From the NCBI RefSeq assembly GCF_000336955.1, contig NZ_AOLI01000012.1:178471-242470 (forward strand): a stretch of DNA of 64,000 bases, in the 5' to 3' direction. The translations under genes were made by a program, and so were the position numbers. Below are positions 35,627 to 43,996 of the stretch, one piece after another. Below the pieces are notes generated by a model that searched no databases, was not told the DNA's origin, and saw nothing but the letters and a program-made list of their open reading frames with translations. Origin of the DNA: Haloferax larsenii JCM 13917. Its GTDB lineage: Archaea; Halobacteriota; Halobacteria; Halobacteriales; Haloferacaceae. The stretch's first letter is position 1; each line of letters starts with the position of its first letter.

Positions 35627-37882
35627 ATGGGTCGAACCGGACCACGGCTCTCCGATATCGTCGGCGACGTATCGGTCGATTTCGACATCGAAGCCGAACA
35701 GACCCAGCTGTGGCTCGTCGCCGCCGTCGTCTCTCTCGCCGTCGGTCTGCTCGTGACGTGGCTCGCAGTCGACCTCTTTCCGTATCACACCGTCAACGAC
35801 GACGAAGGCGTCTACCTGATACAGGCGGCGATGCTGCTCGAAGGAAAGCTGTTTTTGTATCCCGGTGAACTGGCGGAGGCCGTCAGGCCGTGGTTCTTCG
35901 TGGTCGAAGAGACGCCGAGTGCTCCCGGCGGCGTCCAGATGTACTCGAAGTACTCGCCGGTCGTCCCGGCGATGTTCGCCCTCGGGCTGGCGGTCGGACT
36001 TCCGAACCTCGTGTTGGGCGTCGTCGCCGCCGCCAACACGGCCTTCGTGTACGTGCTCGGCGCAGACGTGTTCGACCGGCAGACGGGCATCGTCGCCGCC
36101 GGATTGCTGGGCTTCTCGCCGCTGTTCCTCATCAACTCCGCGACGTTTCTGGCGTACGCGCCGACGACGATGCTGAATCTAGCATTCGCAGTCTGTTACG
36201 TTCGCGCGGCCCGTCGCGACTCCTCGGGCTATGCAGTCGTCGCGGGAAGTCTCGTCGGCCTCGCGTTCTTCGCTCGCCCGTACACCGCCGTCCTGTTCGC
36301 GCTTCCGTTTATCGCCCATTCACTGTGGGCGCTCGGAACTGCGTGGCGCGCCGGCACCGGCTGGGCCGTCTTCCGCCGCTACCTCGCTATCGGGCTCCCC
36401 GGTCTCGCGTTCGTGGGGCTCACGCTGGCGTACAACGCTGTCGTGACCGGTGACCCATTGGAATTTCCGTACATGGCGTTCGCGCCACTCGACGGGGTTG
36501 GGTTCGGCTACCGCGAGATTCTCGGATACGACCTCGTGTACACGCCCGAACTTGGGGTCGAGACGGGTGTCGAGGTGCTGGAGATGCTCGTCACCCAGTG
36601 GGGGCCGATGGGATGGCTCGGAACCGCCGCTGCGGTCGTCGGTCTCGGCTTCGCGGTGCTCCGCTGGTGGGGACACAAAACCGGTACGAACCTCCACGGA
36701 AGCGAGCGACGCCAAGCACACGGGTTAGGTGGCCGCGACCGGGCCTTCGTCGAACTCTCGGACGACGCGCTCGCGGCTATCGTCCTCGGTGTCTTCGGGT
36801 CGGTGTTCGTCGGTAACGTCTTCTTCTGGGGGACACACAACGGGCTTCGAAACGGCCTCATCGACCTTCTCGGACCGTTCTACCACTTCGACGCGCTCGT
36901 CCCGCTCGTCGTCTTCGCCGCGGCTGGACTCGTCGGAAGCCTCCGATTCGTTCGACACCGGGCGCACGAACGCTTCTCGCCGTCAGAGGCACGGGGCGTC
37001 GTCTTCGCCGTCGCACTCGTGTTCGCGCTCGTCGCCGGGGGTGTGACGCTCGGTGCGGTCGAAGAGCCGTACGACGAGAACCGACTCCGGACCGAGAACC
37101 TCGAATCGACCTACGAACCGCTGCTCGAAGCCGGCTTCGAGTCGCCGCCACTGACGCCGACAGACCCGAGTTTCAGCGGGGAAGCAGCGGGGACAAAAAA
37201 GGCGCTCGTCTTCCATCCCGACCCGTACGGCGACTGGTCTGCCCACCCGTTCCAGACGCTCCGAAACGACCCCGGATTCGACGGGCGAGTCGTCTACGCC
37301 ATCGACGACGGCCCCGAACAGGATTTCACCGTGCTCGACGCGACGAACCGGACGCCCTATCGGTTCGCTTACCAGGGGTCGTGGACGGGTGCCGAAGACC
37401 CTGTGACGCCCGAACTCACCCGCCTCCGGGTGCTGTCAGGCGAGCGCGTCACGGCGACGACGGTTCTCGGCACGCCGGAAGAGACACGAACTGTCTCCGT
37501 GAGGGTCGAGGCGGACGGCGAATACGCCCGCTACGACGTGCCAATGGCCGAGAACCACACCATCGACTGGGAGATGACGGCCGAAGGCGTCCGAGTGACG
37601 AACTATCCGCACGCCGGAGGCGTACGGCGCGTGCCGATTCCCGAGGGCGCGAGCGACGTCGACCTCGCCGTGACCTACGTCGGCGACTTCGGGGAGACAG
37701 TGACCTATCGGCAGACAGTCTCGGTCGAGCGAGCGGACGGCGACGTTCGCGTCATCTGGCCGCCGGAGACCCGCGTCTGTCGGTTGAGCCTCGACTGCGG
37801 GTCGGATGGACAGTGGGTCGGCCCCGACGGAGACTACGTGGCAGGTGTGTCGGTGGAGACGAACGCGACAGTCGCCGGGTGA
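35627..37882 (+). CDS. GT-C type membrane glycosyltransferase (PMT/GT39-like)
   Basis: A 751-aa protein with about 10-11 hydrophobic helices in the first 460 residues and a large soluble beta-rich C-terminal domain (about 480-751). The first external loop carries HTVNDDEGVYLIQAAMLLEG, whose acidic pair corresponds to the DE motif of GT-C dolichyl-phosphate sugar transferases. It should glycosylate surface lipid or protein. The ATG follows the ATPase stop after one base, so it is translated from the iron operon mRNA. Its link to iron uptake is unexplained. Confidence 0.75.
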   Translation: MGRTGPRLSDIVGDVSVDFDIEAEQTQLWLVAAVVSLAVGLLVTWLAVDLFPYHTVNDDEGVYLIQAAMLLEGKLFLYPGELAEAVRPWFFVVEETPSAPGGVQMYSKYSPVVPAMFALGLAVGLPNLVLGVVAAANTAFVYVLGADVFDRQTGIVAAGLLGFSPLFLINSATFLAYAPTTMLNLAFAVCYVRAARRDSSGYAVVAGSLVGLAFFARPYTAVLFALPFIAHSLWALGTAWRAGTGWAVFRRYLAIGLPGLAFVGLTLAYNAVVTGDPLEFPYMAFAPLDGVGFGYREILGYDLVYTPELGVETGVEVLEMLVTQWGPMGWLGTAAAVVGLGFAVLRWWGHKTGTNLHGSERRQAHGLGGRDRAFVELSDDALAAIVLGVFGSVFVGNVFFWGTHNGLRNGLIDLLGPFYHFDALVPLVVFAAAGLVGSLRFVRHRAHERFSPSEARGVVFAVALVFALVAGGVTLGAVEEPYDENRLRTENLESTYEPLLEAGFESPPLTPTDPSFSGEAAGTKKALVFHPDPYGDWSAHPFQTLRNDPGFDGRVVYAIDDGPEQDFTVLDATNRTPYRFAYQGSWTGAEDPVTPELTRLRVLSGERVTATTVLGTPEETRTVSVRVEADGEYARYDVPMAENHTIDWEMTAEGVRVTNYPHAGGVRRVPIPEGASDVDLAVTYVGDFGETVTYRQTVSVERADGDVRVIWPPETRVCRLSLDCGSDGQWVGPDGDYVAGVSVETNATVAG

Positions 37883-38021
37883 GTGACGACTCGCCACCCG
37901 GATAGACTGTGTCGAACTCCTGAATTTCAGTATTTCCTAACTTTATTTCATCAATTCCTGGGAGAACCTAACTAGTAGGGCATCTCTCTCAATGCCGAGT
38001 CGGTTGTACTTGTATCTGGAT

Positions 38022-38540
38022 ATGACATACAATCCCAAGCGGCGGCAGGTGCTGAAGACGATTGGCGGTGCAGGGCTGTTCCTCGCGGCTGGTGGCGTCG
38101 GTGCGGCAAGCGCCAAGCCGCCCCGTGACGGAGAGACGATAGTCGACATCGCCGTGAACACGCCGGGATTCGAAACGCTAGTCGCCGCGGTCGTCGAGGC
38201 CGGTCTCGTAGACGCCCTCAGCGGGAACCGCCAGTTGACCGTGTTTGCACCGACTGACGATGCATTCGCCGCGTTGGGCGTGACGAAGGACAACGTCGGC
38301 GACATCGACTTCGAGGCGGCGGTCGGCGCGTCACTCGGCGAGATTCTGACGTACCACGTGATTCCCGGTCGGCGGAAGGCACAGTCCGTCGTTCCGGTCG
38401 AGGAACTGCCGACGCTGAACGGCGAGACGATTGCCGTCGATGGGACCGAACTGAACGAAGGCCAAGCCGATATCGTCGCCACCGACATCGTGGCGTCGAA
38501 TGGCGTCGTTCACGTCATCGATGGCGTGTTGCTTCCCTAA
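38022..38540 (+). CDS. Tat-exported fasciclin (FAS1) domain protein
   Basis: A 172-aa secreted protein. The start has a twin-arginine signal (KRRQVLKTIGGAGLFLAAGG). One FAS1 domain follows (about 45-172): LTVFAPTDDAFAAL, EILTYHVIPGR and NGVVHVIDGVLLP, the H1/H2 hallmarks of adhesion-type FAS1 modules. No membrane anchor or lipobox is seen. ATG at 38022 gives a normal Tat peptide; an ATG 30 nt upstream is in frame but adds atypical residues. Confidence 0.88.
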   Translation: MTYNPKRRQVLKTIGGAGLFLAAGGVGAASAKPPRDGETIVDIAVNTPGFETLVAAVVEAGLVDALSGNRQLTVFAPTDDAFAALGVTKDNVGDIDFEAAVGASLGEILTYHVIPGRRKAQSVVPVEELPTLNGETIAVDGTELNEGQADIVATDIVASNGVVHVIDGVLLP

Positions 38541-38548
38541 TCCGGCTC

Positions 38549-38583
38549 TTTTTCGAAAAAAAGCAGAGAGCGCGACAGCTCTC
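38549..38583. terminator. bidirectional terminator after the FAS1 gene
   Basis: A palindrome TTTTTCGAAAAA (38549-38560) is followed by a hairpin GAGAGC/GCTCTC (38566-38571, 38578-38583). It lies between the FAS1 stop and the stop of the convergent interrupted gene. Confidence 0.45.
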
Positions 38584-38787
38584 GCTGCAGCCTACCGGTT
38601 CCGTGCCGCACCGGGTTCGGTGAGCACGACATCGTCGTAGTAGTACGTCTGGTCGGTCCCGAAGTTCGCGCTGTTGAAGATGAATTCGAGGAACTGCGTA
38701 CTCGGCGAGAAAGCGTTGTAGCCACGTTCGTCTACAGATAAGCAAGGCGAGTGCCTCGGGGCTTGACCCCGAGGGTGAAGCCGACAC

Positions 38788-39240
38788 TTAGACGTGTTCT
38801 GTTCGTTCGATATACCGTTCAATCGTCTCGCTGGATACCTGTCCCGCCGTTCCGATGTAGTACGACTGCTCCCAGAACCCACCACCCCACAGATATTCTT
38901 CCAAGTACGATTCGTGCTGTTCCCACATCTCTCGCGCGGTGATGCTCTTGACCGTCCGTGCAATCTCACCCGGCGCGTGTTTCGGGTGGGCAGAAAGGAA
39001 CAGATGTACGTGGTCGGGCGAGATATGGAGTCGTTCGAGAGACTTCGTCTCTCGTGATCACGAAAATCGGAGATTTTTGGACGACGACAGTATCTCGTAG
39101 CCGTACTCGTCGCACACCTCACGGAAACTCGCTTCCAACGAGTTCTCAATTGGTTCGAGGATGGCGTGCCGGTACTTTGGACACCACACGAAGTGGTAGT
39201 TGACGTTGTACACCGTGTGGTTCGACCGCTTCTCGCCCAT
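38788..39240 (-). pseudogene. tnpA: IS200-type transposase TnpA, stop-interrupted
   Basis: Encodes a Y1 HUH transposase: MGEKRSNHTVYNVNYHFVWC, then after the insert SPDHVHLFLSAHPKHAPGE (HUH pair), GGGFWEQSYYIG and SSETIERYIERTEHV (catalytic Tyr). A double-hairpin insert (39031-39084) introduces an in-frame TGA after residue 60, before the HUH motif. The downstream frame is unchanged and otherwise intact, so the decay is recent. The truncated product cannot transpose. Confidence 0.9.
39031..39084 (-). repeat. double-triloop-hairpin insert, copy 1 (in tnpA)
   Basis: A 54-nt insert, read on the minus strand: stem AAAATC/GATTTT around TCC, linker, then stem CGAGAGAC/GTCTCTCG around GAA. It aligns end to end with copy 2 at about 70% identity, and several differences are paired changes within stems. 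It adds an in-frame TGA to tnpA. The exact edges are uncertain by a few bases. Confidence 0.7.
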
Positions 39241-39293
39241 ATCGCACCCACTCCACCAACACAGTTAAGTATATCCAAAGTATATACGCAGGT

Positions 39294-39449
39294 ATGGCGA
39301 ATCGCTTTGAAATCGACGGCGAGGAAGTTCTCGACGGTGAGGTCAAACCGTTCGGGAACAGTGCCCATGTCACCGTACCCAAACGCTGGCGTGGGGCCGA
39401 CGTGAAAGTCGTCCGAACCTCAGAACCCACCGAACAAGACGAAGAATGA
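39294..39449 (+). CDS. DUF2080-type transposon-associated small protein
   Basis: A 51-aa protein: MANRFEIDGEEVLDGEVKPF, then GNSAHVTVPKRWRGADVKVV. The latter resembles an AbrB/SpoVT-like swapped-hairpin DNA-binding fold. Such small genes typically precede tnpB in haloarchaeal IS605-group elements. Its TGA overlaps the tnpB ATG (ATGA). Box A TATATACG lies close upstream, in the tnpA-tnpB divergent promoter. Confidence 0.8.
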   Translation: MANRFEIDGEEVLDGEVKPFGNSAHVTVPKRWRGADVKVVRTSEPTEQDEE

Positions 39450-40675
39450 CCGACTCACAGGCTCTCGTCAAGACGCTGGACTTCCAACTCAACATCCAGA
39501 GTGACAACAAGAGCCTGCTGTACGACGCCACGCTCGAAGCCCGCTCGGTGTACAACGAAACCATCCGTCTCGCCAAAGAAGGCGTGGACTGGAACGCGAT
39601 TCCCGACCGCGTGGCCGACGACGCTAACCTCGTGAAGAACACGACTCAGCGTATCGTCGCCAAGGCTCTCGGTGCGATGGAGAACTACTACGAATACGAC
39701 GACTTCGGACTGCCGAGCCACACCAAAGACGGCGCGTACCCGCTCCGAGCGAACTACGAGGAGGGGTACAATCTGTCGCTCACCGACGATGGCGACGTGG
39801 CGTTCCGAATCAGCGCGAAGCCGTACAACCACGTCAAAGGCGTTCTCAAAGGGAGTGACGCCCACTTCGACATTCTCAAGACCGCTCTCGAAAGTGACGA
39901 GTGGAAGATTGGGACGGCAGAGGCCCTGTTTCACAACGACACCCCTGAGTTGCACGTCAACGTCACCAACACCGAGCAGACCGTTCGAGACAAGAACGAC
40001 TCACGAACGGTCGTGGGTGTGGACGTGAATGAGGACAACGTGGCTCTCACCGCACTTTCCGAGGATGGCGTCAAGGACACGTTGGTCATCGACTTTCCCG
40101 AAATCAAGTTCGAGCGTCACCGCTACTTCACGATGCGAAAGCGCGTCCAGAACGCGGGGAAAGACAGCATCCACGCCACACTCGAAGGGCGCGAAGAACG
40201 GTTTGTCCGTGACAGACTCCACAAGGTATCTCGGCACATCGTGGAGTGGAGCCAGCAGTTCGAGAAGCCGTGCATCGTCTTTGAAGACCTCAAAGAGATG
40301 CGCGACAGTATCGACTACGGCACGCGGATGAACCGACGCTTGCACCACCTCCCGTTCCGCGCCCTCCAGTTCTATACGTCGTACAAGGCGTCGTTCAGAG
40401 GTATCCCGACAGCGTGGATTGACCCTGCGTACACGAGCCAGCGGTGTCCGATGTGCGGACATACGGAACGTGCGAACCGTCACAAGAAGCGGTTCAAGTG
40501 CAAGTCCTGCGAGCATCAAGACCACAGCGACCGTGGTGCAAGCGTCAATATCGCCGTGAAAGGCGTGAAGAAACTCGATTGGAATGTGCCTGCTCTCAAC
40601 AGCCTTCCCGTTGTTCGGAAGGTGCGACGTTCACAAGAGCTGCGCTCTTGTGCAGCCCGCAAAGTCACTCTGTGA
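39446..40675 (+). CDS. tnpB: TnpB, RuvC-like RNA-guided nuclease, with altered C-terminus
   Basis: A 409-aa OrfB/TnpB. RuvC acidic residues are present: Asp in VVGVDVNEDN, Glu in CIVFEDLKEM and Asp in HSDRGASVNIA. The zinc ribbon CPMCGHTER/CKSCEH is complete. TnpB uses an RNA from its own 3' end and the right end of the IS to cut DNA. The last 15 or so residues come from a hairpin insert (40630-40685). The original tail, QASGAVDAPTVTQPTVRGYQ and on to a stop at 40776, is left in another frame. The nuclease core is intact, so activity is possible. Confidence 0.9.
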   Translation: MTDSQALVKTLDFQLNIQSDNKSLLYDATLEARSVYNETIRLAKEGVDWNAIPDRVADDANLVKNTTQRIVAKALGAMENYYEYDDFGLPSHTKDGAYPLRANYEEGYNLSLTDDGDVAFRISAKPYNHVKGVLKGSDAHFDILKTALESDEWKIGTAEALFHNDTPELHVNVTNTEQTVRDKNDSRTVVGVDVNEDNVALTALSEDGVKDTLVIDFPEIKFERHRYFTMRKRVQNAGKDSIHATLEGREERFVRDRLHKVSRHIVEWSQQFEKPCIVFEDLKEMRDSIDYGTRMNRRLHHLPFRALQFYTSYKASFRGIPTAWIDPAYTSQRCPMCGHTERANRHKKRFKCKSCEHQDHSDRGASVNIAVKGVKKLDWNVPALNSLPVVRKVRRSQELRSCAARKVTL

Positions 40676-40685
40676 CTTTGAGACG
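40630..40685 (+). repeat. double-triloop-hairpin insert, copy 3 (in the tnpB 3' end)
   Basis: Stem CACAAGAGC/GCTCTTGTG around TGC, an 8-nt linker, then stem AAAGTCAC/GTGACTTT around TCT: the same 9-3-9 and 8-3-8 plan as copy 2 with unrelated sequence. ACG occurs on both sides (40627-40629 and 40683-40685), as a 3-bp target duplication would. Removing 56 nt rejoins the frame KVRRQASGAVDAP. Confidence 0.65.
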
Positions 40686-40795
40686 GCAGGCATCGGGGGC
40701 CGTGGACGCCCCGACCGTGACCCAACCGACCGTTCGAGGCTATCAGGCCGATGGTCGAGTGGGGGTATCCGACTAAACCACGGGAAGCCTCGGGG

Positions 40796-40849
40796 TCGTA
40801 CGGAAATCTTTGATTTCCGTGATGACGAGACGCTTCGCGTCTCGAACCA
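40796..40849 (+). repeat. double-triloop-hairpin insert, copy 2 (in the IS right-end hairpin)
   Basis: A 54-nt insert within the loop of the right-end CCTCGGGG/CCCCGAGG hairpin. It holds stem ACGGAAATC/GATTTCCGT around TTT, the linker GATGA, then stem CGAGACGC/GCGTCTCG around TTC. The left-end hairpin of the same IS lacks such an insert, which shows that it is secondary. Confidence 0.7.
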
Positions 40850-41437
40850 CTTGACCCCGAGGCAGTTCACGACGAGTTTGTTGTTGACGCGCCACTTGAG
40901 CGCCGCCCCCGTGCTCGTCTTGTGGACTTGGGCTTCCACATCAACCCAGCCACCTTCCTCCGGGTCGGTTTTGAGTTTCTTCGGAAGACCGAGGTACACC
41001 CACTTCGCTTCGACGAAGTTGCCGTCTTCGTCGGAGATGTAGAACCCGCTCGTTGGCCCCGTCTCACTGATGTCGATACACAGGCGGTAGTCACCATCGA
41101 ACATCGCTCTGGTGAACGATACCGGAGGATAGCCCGACGAGTACCTGTCTAACACCCATCCAGCACTCGTTGGCGTGTTGTCTGCGACGTCGGCAGCGTC
41201 ACTGAAGTCGAGGGAGAACCGCGCGTTCGGGCTCGCTGCGAGTACCGGGTGTGCGGCCCCCGAGAGCGCCGTCGCCCCAAGTGCAATTCCACCATATCTC
41301 AGTACGTCTCTTCGTGTTGTCATTCTAACACCAGTTTCAGGTATCCCGCTCCCCGGTAAGTTATTAGTTAAATAACAGAATAGAGGCCCTGAAGCAGTAG
41401 TTTTAACGAGATTTGAAATCTGACGGTGCGGAATCCG

Positions 41438-43942
41438 TTACGGTTCGCGCCGCCAGACGATTGCCTCGCCGGTATCGAGTTCGACCGCGAGCGAACCGGC
41501 ACCCGACACCGACACTTCGACGCCGGGCGCGACGAGGGCGGGTTCCCATCCATCGGTCGGAATCGCGGGCGCGTTCGCGTCCTCGGAGGCGTCTTCTGCG
41601 AGGTACTCGGGCGACACCCGGACCGGGACGCCCTCCATGTTGGCGGCGAAGAGCAGTTGCTCACTTCCGTCCGGAGCAGTTCGGAATCCGTAGTAGAGAA
41701 CCGTCCCGTCGGTCGGGTGGCGGTAGGTGAAGTGGTCGTCGTCCTCGTCGAGGTCAGACAAGAGCCACGGGCGGTCGTGACGGAACTCGCGCGTCTGAAT
41801 GCGGAACGTGCTTCGGTCCTCGTCCTGCGCGTCGTGCCAGTGGCTCAGGTTGGCGAAGTCGTGAACGTCGCGCATCCACGCGTAGCCGTAGGCTTCGAGG
41901 TCGGCCGCCGAGAGGTCGTCACCGAGCGGTTGGTCCATCGCCGAGAGCATCTCCGCCATCACGTCGAGGTCGTAGTCGGTCGCGCTGACCGCCGACGAGA
42001 GGGCGTTCATGAACGTCAGCAGTTCCTCGCGCGAGTCGAAGCCGAGGTCTTTCACGCGGCCGAAAAAGCGGTCGTCTTCGAAGTCCTCGTCGCGCACCTG
42101 CCAGTACAGGAACTTCGACTCGTCGGAGACGACCTTGACGTTCCACGTCGGGTCGGTGTCGCGGACGAAACCCCACGGGGCGCGCATGTTCGCGTGGACG
42201 AAGTCCATCGGGACCCCCGGCAGGAAACAGTGAAAGAGCATCGACGACGCGGCGTTGTCGTAGGCTTCGTCCAGCGTTTCGGGGTAGTCCTCGCCGAGGT
42301 AGGGGTTGACCGGTGACTGATTGAATTCGACGGTCGGGTCGATTTGCGTCCCCCGTCTGACGGTGTCGTGGTTGGCGATGCCAGTAAGCCAGTTGCCACC
42401 GAACTCGCCGACCTCGCGGACGCGCCACCACTTCGTCGCCCAGAAGGTGAGCAGTGCGGGCGTGTTGTGCGCGAACGTGATGGGCGACCACTGGAACGAG
42501 TGAGGGTGCTGTTCGATGAGCGCGCGGTACGAAGAGGCGAGTTCCCAGTCCTCGCGCGGCCACGGGCGGCCGTCCTCGTAAATCATCCACGGACGGTACT
42601 CGGTTCCGGCGACTTCCTGTGTCACGCGGTCCATCTCGGCGAGGAAGTCGTCGTCGTGGTACATCTCGCCCGTCTCAGGGTCGTAGGAAGTGAAGTCCTG
42701 TGCGCCGTCGACGCGGATTCCGTCGGCACCGAAGTTCATCTTTCGGCGCTGCATTTCGAGGAAGACGGCGCGAGCGGTCGGTTCGGTGTAGTCGAGGTGC
42801 TTGCCGTACATCCCCGGCCCGAGGATGTAGCGGTCAGAGAGGAGTTCGGCGCCGCGGTCGTCAGCGTGGCCGAGTGCCACGTCGAAGACGACCTTGATTG
42901 GACGCGGCAGGTCGTGGCAGGCGGCGATAAAGTCGACGAGTTCGTCCGGGCGACCGCTTTCGAGGATGGCCGGGTTCGGTGCGGAGAAGGCGCTGACGAC
43001 GATGTCGTAGCCCCAGTTTATCATCTCGGGGCGGGCGACTTCGACGGTGAGCGCGTCACTGGCGTCGTCCCCGGCGTCGACTTCCTCGGGGTCGTCTGCG
43101 ACGGACCAGAAATCGTGTTCCTCCTCGTTTTCGGTCAGCGGTTCGACGGGCATCACCTGAATGCCGTCGTAGCCCGCGAAAGCGCGCTCCCACGGTTCGA
43201 GGTCGTCGCCGGCGCGCTGTTTCTCCGCGATTCCCTCGTACACCTCGGCGAGTCCGGCGAGCGACCCGCGCTCGGTCGCGGTTCCGGGGTGAATCTCCAG
43301 CATGCTCGTCGCGGGGTCGATGCGCGGCAGGTCGTCGTCTTCGCTCGTCGAGACGGGTTCGTCGTCGGTGCCGAGCGCTTCGAAGTACTCGCGGTCCGCG
43401 CGCGTCTCGTCGAGTCGGTCGAGGTCGTAGACCTCCGCGGGAGCGAACGCGCCGAAGGGAACCGAGTACGAGACGGGGTCCTGAATCGTGTGTTCCTCGC
43501 CGTCGTCGTCCTCGTAGACGAGTTGGTACAGCGACCCGAGCGTCTCGCGCGTGCCTGCTCGAACGTCTGCGACGGCCGCCCAGTGGTACTCACCGACTCG
43601 GCGCATCGGGACGCGGTCGCGCTGGAAGGTGACCTCGCGGTGGTCGGTGTCGCCGGGGTCGAGGTCGGCAGGCGGGGTGAGAATCTCCAGTTCGACCGCC
43701 GATTCAGGGACGCCTTCGTCGACGAGTTCGGGCGTCCAGAAGCCGAATTCGACGTGTGAGGAGTCACCGTCAGGTCGGTCGTCAGAGTCTCGTCGGTCGA
43801 CCACGTGCGCGCCCAGTCGCGTCGAGAGTTCTTTCGCGGCCGCGAAGGAGTCGTCGTGGTTCGCGACGACCGACTCGTGCCACGAGACGAGGTCGTCTGT
43901 TCGGTCCTGCAGTTGGGTCGGGGTGCCGTATTCTGTGCGCAT
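41438..43942 (-). CDS. GH13 alpha-amylase-family protein
   Basis: An 834-aa intracellular GH13 enzyme. An N-terminal region (about 1-190) is beta-rich. The catalytic barrel shows VVFDVALGHADDRG (region I), GIRVDGAQDF (region II, nucleophile Asp), MIYEDGRPWP (region III, acid Glu) and GIANHDTVRR (region IV). Region I lacks the usual Asn-His, having Gly-His instead. The C-terminal beta domain ends the protein. No signal peptide is seen. It forms a same-strand pair with the next GH13 gene, 54 nt away. Exact specificity (amylase, glucosidase or phosphorylase) cannot be told. Confidence 0.85.
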   Translation of the reverse strand: MRTEYGTPTQLQDRTDDLVSWHESVVANHDDSFAAAKELSTRLGAHVVDRRDSDDRPDGDSSHVEFGFWTPELVDEGVPESAVELEILTPPADLDPGDTDHREVTFQRDRVPMRRVGEYHWAAVADVRAGTRETLGSLYQLVYEDDDGEEHTIQDPVSYSVPFGAFAPAEVYDLDRLDETRADREYFEALGTDDEPVSTSEDDDLPRIDPATSMLEIHPGTATERGSLAGLAEVYEGIAEKQRAGDDLEPWERAFAGYDGIQVMPVEPLTENEEEHDFWSVADDPEEVDAGDDASDALTVEVARPEMINWGYDIVVSAFSAPNPAILESGRPDELVDFIAACHDLPRPIKVVFDVALGHADDRGAELLSDRYILGPGMYGKHLDYTEPTARAVFLEMQRRKMNFGADGIRVDGAQDFTSYDPETGEMYHDDDFLAEMDRVTQEVAGTEYRPWMIYEDGRPWPREDWELASSYRALIEQHPHSFQWSPITFAHNTPALLTFWATKWWRVREVGEFGGNWLTGIANHDTVRRGTQIDPTVEFNQSPVNPYLGEDYPETLDEAYDNAASSMLFHCFLPGVPMDFVHANMRAPWGFVRDTDPTWNVKVVSDESKFLYWQVRDEDFEDDRFFGRVKDLGFDSREELLTFMNALSSAVSATDYDLDVMAEMLSAMDQPLGDDLSAADLEAYGYAWMRDVHDFANLSHWHDAQDEDRSTFRIQTREFRHDRPWLLSDLDEDDDHFTYRHPTDGTVLYYGFRTAPDGSEQLLFAANMEGVPVRVSPEYLAEDASEDANAPAIPTDGWEPALVAPGVEVSVSGAGSLAVELDTGEAIVWRREP

Positions 43943-43996
43943 CGTGTATCAGGTGGTCGGATGAAAGCGGGCTTCGAAGCGGGTTGCGGGCGCTGC

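Larger units (their letters stand above)
38743..40862. mobile_element. IS200/IS605-family insertion sequence, 2,120 bp
   Basis: The element carries divergent tnpA (minus) and a DUF2080-type gene plus tnpB (plus). There are no terminal inverted repeats or target duplications; ends are subterminal hairpins. At the left, CCTCGGGG (38754-38761) pairs with CCCCGAGG (38767-38774) around a 5-nt loop. At the right, the same arms are at 40788-40795 and 40855-40862 but are held apart by a double-hairpin insert. Host bases are GATAAG at the left and CAGTTC at the right; a CA shared at both junctions leaves a 2-nt ambiguity in the boundaries. Confidence 0.88.
38592..41323 (-). pseudogene. Tat-secreted protein gene interrupted by an IS200/IS605-family element
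   Basis: The 5' part (41323-40863) encodes a twin-arginine signal (TTRRDVLRYGGIALGATALS) and a beta-rich domain up to KWRVNNKLVVN. The 3' part (38742-38592) continues LSVDERGYNAFSPSTQFLEF and ends TEPGAARNR. Joining base 40863 to 38742 gives one uninterrupted frame of about 204 codons with a Cys codon across the junction. The fold resembles secreted lectin/laminin-G-like or glycan-lyase domains, a guess from composition. Transcription into the 3' part is cut by the insertion, so the product is lost unless the element excises. Confidence 0.85.

Noticed and set aside
38788..39240. tnpA considered frameshifted
   Set aside because: Both sides of the insert are in the same frame; the break is an in-frame TGA carried by the 54-nt insert.
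40444..40776. A separate small gene with tail RRQASGAVDAPTVTQ
   Set aside because: It is the original TnpB C-terminus pushed into another frame by the 56-nt insert, not an independent gene.
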